This document shows positions 1 through 7,442 of a stretch of DNA of 16,134 bases, piece after piece. The stretch covers positions 1 to 16,134 of the forward strand of contig DJCM01000033.1 of NCBI GenBank assembly GCA_002430545.1, written 5' to 3'. How positions within the stretch are numbered: position 1 is the stretch's first letter; every line of letters begins with the position of its first letter. The DNA is from Flavobacteriaceae bacterium UBA5950. Lineage in GTDB: Bacteria; Bacteroidota; Bacteroidia; Flavobacteriales; Flavobacteriaceae. The notes below the pieces were generated by a model. The model was not told the origin of the DNA and did not search any database. It worked only from the letters and a program-made list of their open reading frames with translations. Both the position numbers and the translations under genes were made by a program.

Positions 1-19
1 CAATAATTTCTAAATAAAC

Positions 20-341
20 ATGGAAAAAATAATTTTATTCCGTACGACTTTTACAATTTTATCATGTAGCCCTACTCGCGAAAAGCTACCTGACACAAAT
101 GGTTTTGGGCCATTTGAGGGTCAAAGTGTATACCTAGGAGATCAGTCTACAGTTGATGTTTTTATGAAAATGGATGCTGCATGGGCAGCTCGTGATTATG
201 AAACCTTAAAAAGAGATGATAACAGATGGGGGTTGTTATAACTTTGAAGACGGAACAAGTGTTTCGACAGCCCAAGAATTTGTAGATAAAATCGTTGGAG
301 GTTCCTATTTTTGCAGCACTCGTTTCTTTGGTAAATGTTAA
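20..341 (+). pseudogene. Frameshifted remnant of a small lipoprotein gene
   Basis: The ATG at 20 opens a lipoprotein-type signal: a lysine, a short hydrophobic stretch and a lipobox ending ILSC, with Cys16 as the predicted lipidated residue. The following part (residues about 35-63, containing VDVFMKMDAAWAARDYETLK) reads well, then the frame runs out at 241 after RDDNRWGLL. Removing one A from the A5 run at 208-212 moves translation to a frame that continues sensibly (EMITDGGCYNFEDGTSVSTA, then QEFVDKIV) to a stop at 339-341. I therefore read this as one gene with a +1 slip. The tail after KIV looks degenerate. A third frame from about 298 gives a different ending that stops at 343-345, so a second lesion is possible. 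The region resembles small NTF2/SnoaL-like secreted proteins, but I am not sure of the family. A sequencing error in the A-run is the main alternative. Confidence 0.6.
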
Positions 342-359
342 TTAATAATTAAGTTAATA

Positions 360-388
360 AAAACAAGCTCATGGTGTTTTGTTTTTTT
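360..388 (+). terminator. Weak A/T-rich terminator-like hairpin
   Basis: AAAACA at 360-365 pairs with TGTTTT at 375-380 around a 9-base loop and is followed by G and seven T. The stem is weak, so this is a possible rather than firm terminator for the broken gene at 20-341. Just downstream, TAGATTTA at 390-397 is one base off the Bacteroidota -7 box TAnnTTTG and could serve the gene at 420, but I see no good -33 box with it. Confidence 0.35.
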
Positions 389-419
389 ATAGATTTAATG
401 AAATTTTAAAACAATAATT

Positions 420-2198
420 ATGAAAAAAATTTACGCTATCATATTATCTTTATTGAGTTTGACGGTTTATTCACAATCAGTAATTTACAGTTATTCCTTT
501 GAAGACAATGGGGCTAATGACTATACTACATCAATACCAGAATTTTCTGATGGTAGTTATGATTTTTTTACCAGTACATCTAATAATACCATAGGTTCGA
601 ATTATGGTGTAACTGGACAAGATGGAGACCACTACTTTGCGGCTCAAGACACTGACAGCACTAGCGATGGAGGAAGTTCGGATCCCCTCACACTTACATT
701 TACAATTGATATTTCTGGATATTCAAACTTAGGATTAAAAATTCTTGTAGCTGAGGATGATAATGGTGATCCTAAATGGGACAGTGATGACTCAGTGCAT
801 ATAGATTATACAATTGATGGAGGTACATCAACTTCATTAATTTGGATTGAAAGTGAAGCTGAAAATGGGACAAATGCAGAGACCAGGATTGATACAGATT
901 TTGATGGTGTTGGAGATGGTGCAGCGATAACTGAAGCCTTCATGGAGTTACAACAATCAATTACTGGCACAGGAAGTACTCTTGTATTAACTATTACTTA
1001 TTCTAATTTGCACTACGGATCTGAAGATTTAGCAATTGATAATATTAGAATTTTTGAAGGATTTTCTGCTTCTCCTACACTTTTAACTTCAACAAATTCT
1101 ATTTCTGGATTTAATTATATTGAGGGGTCAGGGCCATCCTCAGAAAAAACATTTACGGTTTCAGGTTCAGATTTAACTGGAGATATCTCGATTGTCCCTT
1201 CAAATAATTTTGAAATTAGCACTACAACTGGAGACAATTTTACTCAAAATCCATTAGTTCTTTCTCCAACTGATGGTTCAGTCGCAAACACTTCGATTTA
1301 TGTTAGAATGATATCTGGACTAACAGCTGGAGATATTAGCTCTAGTGTTTCAATAACTTCTGATGGTGCAGATCAATCTTCTATAGATCTTTCAGGTACG
1401 GTTTATTCTGTACCTTCACAGGACTTATTTATTAGTGAATATGCAGAAGGGTCGTCCAATAATAAATATGTAGAAATTTATAATCCTTTAAACAGTGCAG
1501 TAGATTTAAGTAATTACTCTTTAAAGGGTTCAAACAATGGAAGCGGATGGAAAGCCGAAAGAGATTTTGCTCTTACTGGAACGTTAAACTCAGGTGAGAC
1601 TTTAATTGTTTGTACGGATCAAGCTGATGCTTCTATTTTAGGACTTACAACTGAAGGATTTCAGCTAGGATATGAAAGCCCAGTTCATTATAATGGTAAT
1701 GATGCAATTGGACTTTTTAATGACTCTAATCTAATTGATATTATCGGAGATCCAGATTCTGACCCTGGCTCATCTTGGAGTGTTGGAGCAGAAGGATCAA
1801 CTAAAGACAGAACACTTGTTAGAAAGATTTCAGTCACTCAAGGTAATTTAGTTTGGTCAACAAGTGCGGGAACAACTGATGAAAATTCTGAGTGGTTTGT
1901 TTTACCTAAGGATACTTGGACTTTCGCAGGCTCTCATCCTCATACAGAGGCAGCACTATCAATTTTTAATTTTAACAATCAAGTTGTCAAAGTATATCCA
2001 AACCCAGTACAAACAAAGCTTAACTTTTCAGGTTTAACATCACCTGTTAAAGCAACTGTGTTTGACATGCTTGGAAAACGTCAGCTTCAAAGTGAAGTGA
2101 TTAACAGCTTAGACGTTAGCTCATTAAAATCTGGGCTATATATGGTTGAGATCAAAAATGAAAACAACGCTAAAGTGTTTAATATCCTTAAGAAATAA
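420..2198 (+). CDS. Secreted LTD-domain protein with T9SS sorting domain
   Basis: The 592-residue product is exported and probably surface-attached or released by the type IX secretion system. A Sec signal peptide occupies residues 1-19 (cut near VYSQ). Residues about 22-215 form a beta-rich region with acidic, possibly calcium-binding loops (for example DTDFDGVGDG at 158-167). Residues about 218-328 look like an Ig-like repeat domain common in Bacteroidota exported proteins. Residues about 334-503 are a lamin-tail domain (FISEYAEGS, NNKYVEIYNP, then TKDRTLVRK). Residues about 524-592 are a T9SS type A tail (VYPNPV, FDMLGK, SGLYMVEI, closing NILKK). No catalytic motif is visible; its role is unknown, perhaps binding. 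The LTD closely resembles that of the nuclease ending at 9054. The first ATG gives a clean signal peptide after an A-rich leader. Confidence 0.85.
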   Translation: MKKIYAIILSLLSLTVYSQSVIYSYSFEDNGANDYTTSIPEFSDGSYDFFTSTSNNTIGSNYGVTGQDGDHYFAAQDTDSTSDGGSSDPLTLTFTIDISGYSNLGLKILVAEDDNGDPKWDSDDSVHIDYTIDGGTSTSLIWIESEAENGTNAETRIDTDFDGVGDGAAITEAFMELQQSITGTGSTLVLTITYSNLHYGSEDLAIDNIRIFEGFSASPTLLTSTNSISGFNYIEGSGPSSEKTFTVSGSDLTGDISIVPSNNFEISTTTGDNFTQNPLVLSPTDGSVANTSIYVRMISGLTAGDISSSVSITSDGADQSSIDLSGTVYSVPSQDLFISEYAEGSSNNKYVEIYNPLNSAVDLSNYSLKGSNNGSGWKAERDFALTGTLNSGETLIVCTDQADASILGLTTEGFQLGYESPVHYNGNDAIGLFNDSNLIDIIGDPDSDPGSSWSVGAEGSTKDRTLVRKISVTQGNLVWSTSAGTTDENSEWFVLPKDTWTFAGSHPHTEAALSIFNFNNQVVKVYPNPVQTKLNFSGLTSPVKATVFDMLGKRQLQSEVINSLDVSSLKSGLYMVEIKNENNAKVFNILKK

Positions 2199-2218
2199 AT
2201 ATCCTTAGCTAGTATTTT

Positions 2219-2249
2219 AAAAAGCGGAACTTTTGTTTCGCTTTTTTTT
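2219..2249. terminator. Bidirectional intrinsic terminator between convergent genes
   Basis: AAAAAGCGGAAC at 2219-2230 pairs with GTTTCGCTTTTT from 2235 (one G-U pair) around a TTTT loop, with eight T at 2242-2249. Read on the other strand, the 5' A-run becomes a T-tract, so it can end both the gene finishing at 2198 and the minus-strand nuclease gene, whose TAA stop (2250-2248) lies inside the T-run. Confidence 0.85.
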
Positions 2250-3288
2250 ATTGCTTTTTGATGAGTAAAGCGTAAACAGGGAAGTGATCGCTATAACCAC
2301 CTGTAAATGTACCCCCTGCAAAACTTCTAAAAGGATAGCCCTTGTAGCGCCCTTTTTTATTATATAGATAGCTTGGATTAAATATCCCTGCTTTCCAAAA
2401 ATACCAGTTGGTATCGCTTTCACCTAGTAGGCTAGGGCTCACATGGACTTGGTCCAATACGTTCCATTTGTCGCGATAGCAGCTCGTTCCAATTCCTTTT
2501 TTATAAAAGGACATCATGGGATTATAAAAAATACTGTTTTCAGTTACTTCGTCTCGATCACCAACAGCACCCAAAACATCCTCAACACTTTTGTTGTTGG
2601 GATCATCATTAAAATCACCCATATTGATGATTTTGGCAGTTGGGTTTATGGTACGAATCGAATCAACTGTCTTTCTGTTGAGTTCGCCAGCTGCAATGCG
2701 CTTTGGCTCGCTTGTTGCTTGACCACCACTACGCGAAGGCCAATGATGGACAATCAAATAAATGAGCTCATTGTCAAGCAATCCCGACACAACCAACTGA
2801 TCTCTAGTGAAGTCACGATCACCATCAGAGTCAAAAAGTGAAAGGAAATGTGTTTTTGCTCGTAGAAGGGTAAACTTACTTTTTCGGTACAACAAGCATA
2901 CATCTATACCACGTTCGTCTGGAGATTCAAAATGAGCAATTCCATAATTGTATTTCTTTAGCTCAGGTGTTTCTACCAGTCGTTCAACCACATAGCGATT
3001 TTCGACTTCGGAAAGTCCAATGACAGCAGGGGGTCCACCTGTGAGTTCTCGCGCCACATCAGCGATAACAATTGCAGTGTTGGTCAGCTTCTTTTCAAAA
3101 ATATCTTCTGTCCAACGATCACGTCCTTCTGGCGTGCGATCATCGTCTCTAGTTTTTGGATCGTCATAATGATCAAAAAGGTTTTCAACGTTGTAAAACG
3201 CAATGGTTTCAACGGCATATGTTTGATTTTGCGATCTAGTGTAGAAGAGCGCAAAAAAGAGCAGAATAATTGTTAACGTTTTTTTCAT
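2248..3288 (-). CDS. Exported endonuclease/exonuclease/phosphatase-family nuclease
   Basis: The 346-residue product has the DNase I-like fold of the endonuclease/exonuclease/phosphatase superfamily, whose members hydrolyse phosphodiesters with a divalent metal. A signal peptide covers residues 1-19 or so (TLTIILLFFALFY). Core motifs appear in order: FYNVENLFD (31-39), LSEVEN with the metal-binding Glu (92-97), RGIDV (126-130), HHWPSR (181-186), GDFNDDP (224-230) and YSDHFPV with the catalytic Asp-His pair (332-338). There is no lipobox and no T9SS tail, so a periplasmic location is most likely. The substrate cannot be read from sequence: DNA fits the neighbouring secreted endonuclease, though family members also act on RNA or phospho-lipids. 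It is divergent from the TonB receptor operon and convergent with the LTD gene. The ATG at 3288 follows an A/T-rich leader. Confidence 0.88.
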   Translation of the reverse strand: MKKTLTIILLFFALFYTRSQNQTYAVETIAFYNVENLFDHYDDPKTRDDDRTPEGRDRWTEDIFEKKLTNTAIVIADVARELTGGPPAVIGLSEVENRYVVERLVETPELKKYNYGIAHFESPDERGIDVCLLYRKSKFTLLRAKTHFLSLFDSDGDRDFTRDQLVVSGLLDNELIYLIVHHWPSRSGGQATSEPKRIAAGELNRKTVDSIRTINPTAKIINMGDFNDDPNNKSVEDVLGAVGDRDEVTENSIFYNPMMSFYKKGIGTSCYRDKWNVLDQVHVSPSLLGESDTNWYFWKAGIFNPSYLYNKKGRYKGYPFRSFAGGTFTGGYSDHFPVYALLIKKQ

Positions 3289-3349
3289 AATTATTATTCA
3301 ATTTTAACTAAAATAAATTTAAATTGCTAACAAATTAAAAATCATTTTT
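3289..3349. promoter_or_regulatory. Divergent promoter region, nuclease / TonB receptor
   Basis: This 61-base, very A/T-rich gap must hold the start signals for both divergent transcripts. For the minus-strand gene, TATTTTAG (3315-3308) is close to the TAnnTTTG -7 box, with TTTG (3334-3331) 15 bases upstream, somewhat close for a -33 box. I see no convincing box for the plus strand. The match is weak. Confidence 0.3.
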
Positions 3350-6064
3350 GTGCGCATTTTTATTTTGTTTTTTCTCTCGTTGAGCGTTGGTTTTGCTCAA
3401 AATAATGTTTCTGGGTTGGTTGTAAATCAAGACGGGAAGCCCGTTCAAAATGCACTTGTGCAAGCTCCAGAACTCGCTTTGCAAACCCAATCCGACGAAA
3501 ACGGAAGCTTTGTATTGGATATTTCTTCTGCGGCTTTACTCACTGTTTCGGCAGACTCGTACCAAACCTATGTTGCTGATGTGTCACCTGGAGACGTGAT
3601 CACCATTACTCTACTTTCTGAAGAGTTTGATGATCTAGATCAATTTTCTGAATCGATGAGTCTGATTACCCTAAGCGACGACGAGCTGAGTGAAGATGAC
3701 CAAGCAGCTGACAATATTTCTGGCTTGCTGCAATCTTCTCGCGATGTGTTTTTGCGAACAGCTGCCTATGAATTCAGTTCATCTTTTTTTAGAGTCAGAG
3801 GTCTTGACTCCGATTTGGGATCTGTTCGTATGAATGGTGTTCCGATGAACAAGTTCTATAATGGTCGCCCACAGTGGAGCAATTGGGGTGGACTCAATGA
3901 CCTAATGCGCAACCAAGAGTTTAATGCTGGACTCCAAACATCTGATTATGGATTTGGGGGACTGATTGGTTCAACCAACATTAATACCAAAGCCTCTTCA
4001 TATCGCAGTGGTGGACGTGTGACCTATTCTTCATCCAACCGATCCTATGCCAATCGTGTGTTGGTAAGCTATGCAAGTGGTCTGAACACCAAAGGATGGG
4101 CTTATGCTTTGGCAGTGTCCAATCGCTGGGGAGAGTCGGGCTTTAATGATGGGACTTTCTACGACGCCCAATCCTTTATGTTGTCGGTTGAAAAGGTGCT
4201 TGAGAATCAAAGTTTAAATCTTACGTTGATTGCAACTCCCAATCGCAGAGGAAAGTCGTCACCTAACACCCAAGAAGTATATGACCTGATGGGTACGAAG
4301 TACAATGAGTATTGGGGCAATCAAAATGGGGAGCAGCGAAACTCACGAGTCAAAAGACTTGATGAGCCAATCGTAATGCTAAACCATGAAATCCAATTGT
4401 CTCCTACATTCACATTACAATCGAGTGTTGCCTACCAATTTGGGGAGTTGGGAAACAGCCGATTTGATTATCCAGGAGGCGCAAATCCAAGCCCAACCTA
4501 TTATCAAAAATTGCCCAGCTATTTTCTTGCTGACGCTGATGGACCTGATTATGCTGGTGCCTTCCTTGCACAAGAGCGATTGTTGACAGATGGTCAGATT
4601 GATTGGAGTCGTATATACGATGCCAATCTCACTGCTGCCGCTAGCGATTTGCCAGCTGCATATGTATTATATGAAGATCGATCGGATGATACGCAACTCA
4701 CTCTCAACACTTCTCTCAAATCCTTTTTATCCGATAAAGTGAGTGTTGTTATTGCCTTGACTCATCAAGATTTGCAATCGGAAAATTTTGCTGAAATTCA
4801 AGATATGATGGGAGCCTCTCGCTATCTAAACCGCGATTCTTTTGATGGGTACGCTTACAACTTAGAAGACCCAGACGGCACTGCTGGGGTTGGAGATCGA
4901 TTTAAGTACAATTATATTTTTGATGTTCAGCAGACAGAGGCCTTTTTAAAAACCCAATTTTCGTTAAATCGATTTGATGGATTTGCAGCAGGATCATTTA
5001 AAAGCACCTCATACCAACGCGAAGGACTTTATCGCCATGGCGCTTATGTCGACAATTCATTTGGTAAAGGAAAAAAACTCAGCTTTGATGCCTTTAGCGG
5101 AAAAGCTGGATTGATATATAAGCTCAGTGGAATTCATTTGTTTGATGTCAATGCAGCATGGATGCAGCGCGCACCACACCTACGAAACACTTATGCAAAC
5201 TCTAGAGAAAATCACTATGTCGTGGGCGAATTGGCAGGGCGTGATCTTGCGCTTGAAGAACTCACTGCCTTTGATGTAAGTTATATTTTACGAGCACCAA
5301 AACTCACTGCGCGCCTCACAGCCTATCACACAGCAATTACCAACGCTAGTGAAATCTCTTTCTTTTTTGCTGAAGGAATTGGAGGAGACACTTCTTCTTT
5401 CGTACAAGAGATTTCACAGAACATCGACAAGGAATATCAAGGCGTTGAGTTTGGATTTGAAGCCAATGTTCTCCCCGCACTTACGCTCAAAGGAGCTGCT
5501 TCGGTTGGGCGACATCTCTATGCTAATGACCCTAGCGTTTACTTGACTTCCGACGACTTTGGGTATCTGGATTTTGGTACTGCAAAAATGAAAAACTTAC
5601 GAATTGCCAATGGTCCACAAGAGGCATATTCGCTTGGATTTGAATACAGAGAGAACTATTGGTGGTTTGGTTTCACAACCAATTTCTTCAATTACACTTA
5701 TGTCGATGCCAGTCCAATCAATCGCACCCAAAACTTTTTATTGGACAGCGACGGATTGCCTTTTAATGATTATGACCCAGAGTTGGCAAGAGAACTATTA
5801 CACCAAGAGGAGTTTGGAGAATATATGGTATCTAATATTGTGCTGGGGAAATCCTGGCGGATTAATCGAAATTTTTTGGGCTTTTTCTTGAGCGTCAACA
5901 ACCTATTTGATGAGGCATTTAAGACTGGTGGATTTGAGCAGTCGAGGAATGCAAATTTTAGAGAACTCCGGCAAGAGTTTTCTTCGCCAAAACGGCAGTT
6001 TGGACCTAAGTATTGGTACGGACGTGGAACGAATTATTTTTTGAATGTATATGTACGATTTTAA
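3350..6064 (+). CDS. TonB-dependent outer-membrane receptor
   Basis: The 904-residue product is an outer-membrane TonB-dependent receptor. It has a signal peptide (1-16, ending GFAQ) and a carboxypeptidase-regulatory-like beta domain (about 18-90; VSGLVVNQDGKPVQNALV). The plug domain (about 118-215) includes FFRVRGLDSD, VRMNGVPMN and a WSNWGGLND segment. A long beta-barrel follows and ends in the aromatic C-terminus YFLNVYVRF. The start is GTG at 3350: no in-frame ATG is nearby and this start gives a proper signal peptide. No SusD gene accompanies it. Instead a DUF5689-type lipoprotein begins 7 bases after the stop and a secreted nuclease follows, so co-transcription of all three is likely. 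I infer uptake of a DNA-derived compound or associated ligand from this context; the receptor sequence itself does not reveal the substrate. Confidence 0.9.
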   Translation: MRIFILFFLSLSVGFAQNNVSGLVVNQDGKPVQNALVQAPELALQTQSDENGSFVLDISSAALLTVSADSYQTYVADVSPGDVITITLLSEEFDDLDQFSESMSLITLSDDELSEDDQAADNISGLLQSSRDVFLRTAAYEFSSSFFRVRGLDSDLGSVRMNGVPMNKFYNGRPQWSNWGGLNDLMRNQEFNAGLQTSDYGFGGLIGSTNINTKASSYRSGGRVTYSSSNRSYANRVLVSYASGLNTKGWAYALAVSNRWGESGFNDGTFYDAQSFMLSVEKVLENQSLNLTLIATPNRRGKSSPNTQEVYDLMGTKYNEYWGNQNGEQRNSRVKRLDEPIVMLNHEIQLSPTFTLQSSVAYQFGELGNSRFDYPGGANPSPTYYQKLPSYFLADADGPDYAGAFLAQERLLTDGQIDWSRIYDANLTAAASDLPAAYVLYEDRSDDTQLTLNTSLKSFLSDKVSVVIALTHQDLQSENFAEIQDMMGASRYLNRDSFDGYAYNLEDPDGTAGVGDRFKYNYIFDVQQTEAFLKTQFSLNRFDGFAAGSFKSTSYQREGLYRHGAYVDNSFGKGKKLSFDAFSGKAGLIYKLSGIHLFDVNAAWMQRAPHLRNTYANSRENHYVVGELAGRDLALEELTAFDVSYILRAPKLTARLTAYHTAITNASEISFFFAEGIGGDTSSFVQEISQNIDKEYQGVEFGFEANVLPALTLKGAASVGRHLYANDPSVYLTSDDFGYLDFGTAKMKNLRIANGPQEAYSLGFEYRENYWWFGFTTNFFNYTYVDASPINRTQNFLLDSDGLPFNDYDPELARELLHQEEFGEYMVSNIVLGKSWRINRNFLGFFLSVNNLFDEAFKTGGFEQSRNANFRELRQEFSSPKRQFGPKYWYGRGTNYFLNVYVRF

Positions 6065-6071
6065 AGAAAGT

Positions 6072-7442
6072 ATGATGAATTTTAATAGCAGATTTACCCA
6101 TTTTATAATAACAGCTGTGCTCGTTGTTTCCTGTCAACAGGAAGATATTTTTGACATACCTTACAGTCTTGGAGCGGAGGAAAACCAAATGCTATCCACG
6201 CTTTTGTCCGACGTTGAAAGCGGAACAATGTCTATGATTTCGATTACTCAACTTAAAGGCCTTCGTGTTTCTGGGGAGGCTGTCGAGATTACGTCTGACT
6301 TGGTAATGAAAGGCTATGTGACGTCTTCTGATTCTACAGGCAATTTTTATAAGGAAATCTACTTGCAAGATGATCCCACATCACCCACAGACGCTATTCG
6401 TCTGTTGATCAATCTTGCAGATTCCTATAATATGTTCAACCTTGGACGTGAAATATATATTAACCTTAAGGGGCTATACATTGGGGAGTATCGTACAGGA
6501 GATGGAGTTGTTTCTATTGGCTCACTTGATGTGGGTGAAGATCGTTTAACTCAGATATCGGAATCATTGACTAAAAAGCACGTTCTTCGTTCAAACGGCA
6601 CATCCGATCTTACGCCACTTTCAGTACAGTTTTCGCAAATCTCCGATGACCATGTAGGTATGATGGTTGAGGTTTCTCAAGTGAGTGTTGTAGCTGCAGA
6701 AGTAGGTCTCCCTTATGTGGATCCGAACGACTCGTTTGATACCCAGCGTACATTGGAAGCTTGTGAGGGCTTTGGTAAATCAACCTTTATTTTAGAAACG
6801 AGTGCTTATGCAAACTTTAAGCAAAATTTACTACCATCTGGCACAGGTACTATTAGAGGGATTGTAAGCAAAACCTATGATGGAGACAGCCTTGTTTTGA
6901 TGTTAAACACGACAGATGATGTAGACATGTCAGGGGAAGAGTGTAATTTATTTGCGTCTGTTTTTGAGGATGACTTTTCGAGTGGTGATTTTACAAATTG
7001 GACGACCTATAATGTAACGGGCTCACAAGAATGGGAAGTTGTAAGTTTTGGTAATCCTGCGCCTAGTGCGAAGATGTCTGGATACAGTGGTAGTGCTAGA
7101 GTGAATGAGGATTGGCTTATTTCAAAGGCAATTGATTTAAGTGCGAGTTCTGGAAATGTATTTTTTATATTTGATTCTGTTAAAAGATATAGTGGTGACG
7201 ACATAAAAGTATTCTATGCAACAGACTACGCTGGGGGCAACCCAAACTCAGACGGCACATGGACACAGTTATCACCAACACTTGATACAAATACTGGTTC
7301 GTGGAGTTCGTGGACAAGCTCAGGTGCGCAAACCTTGTATAATGCTACTGGTGGTAATTTATTCATTGCATTTAAATATACATCAACCTCATCTGCTGCA
7401 TCCACTTTTGAGATAGATAATGTCAAAATTGTTGTTGAATAA
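6072..7442 (+). CDS. DUF5689 / choice-of-anchor lipoprotein
   Basis: The product of about 456 residues is a predicted outer-membrane or surface lipoprotein. The ATG pair at 6072/6075 lies just after the receptor stop behind a purine-rich AAAGAAAG. The reading frame is open back to 6045 inside the receptor gene, but only the later start puts the signal sequence (FIITAVLVVSC, Cys21) at the N-terminus. Residues about 45-285 match the DUF5689 type: ITQLKGL near the start, MKGYVTSSDSTGNFYKEIYL, then GTIRGIV. Residues about 295-456 form a jelly-roll choice-of-anchor J-like domain (FEDDFSSGDFTNW, EDWLISKAIDL, FEIDNVKI). It has no recognisable catalytic residues, so I infer a binding role as the receptor's surface partner in place of SusD. 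Its last codons overlap the start of the nuclease gene by 23 bases, which suggests translational coupling. Confidence 0.85.
   Translation: MMNFNSRFTHFIITAVLVVSCQQEDIFDIPYSLGAEENQMLSTLLSDVESGTMSMISITQLKGLRVSGEAVEITSDLVMKGYVTSSDSTGNFYKEIYLQDDPTSPTDAIRLLINLADSYNMFNLGREIYINLKGLYIGEYRTGDGVVSIGSLDVGEDRLTQISESLTKKHVLRSNGTSDLTPLSVQFSQISDDHVGMMVEVSQVSVVAAEVGLPYVDPNDSFDTQRTLEACEGFGKSTFILETSAYANFKQNLLPSGTGTIRGIVSKTYDGDSLVLMLNTTDDVDMSGEECNLFASVFEDDFSSGDFTNWTTYNVTGSQEWEVVSFGNPAPSAKMSGYSGSARVNEDWLISKAIDLSASSGNVFFIFDSVKRYSGDDIKVFYATDYAGGNPNSDGTWTQLSPTLDTNTGSWSSWTSSGAQTLYNATGGNLFIAFKYTSTSSAASTFEIDNVKIVVE

Noticed and set aside
3343..3350. CATTTTTG resembling a -7 box, with TTG at 3324-3326, before the TonB receptor
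   Set aside because: Transcription would begin after the GTG start at 3350, and no later in-frame start keeps the signal peptide, so it cannot serve this gene as annotated.
6045..6071. Longer N-terminus for the DUF5689 lipoprotein from the ATG at 6045
   Set aside because: It lies inside the receptor gene and adds charged residues before the lipoprotein signal; the ATGs at 6072/6075 fit better.
6128..6143. Near-perfect palindrome TTCCTGTCAACAGGAA
   Set aside because: The 2-base centre is too small for an RNA hairpin and the sequence encodes the lipobox region (SCQQE); it is most simply coding coincidence.
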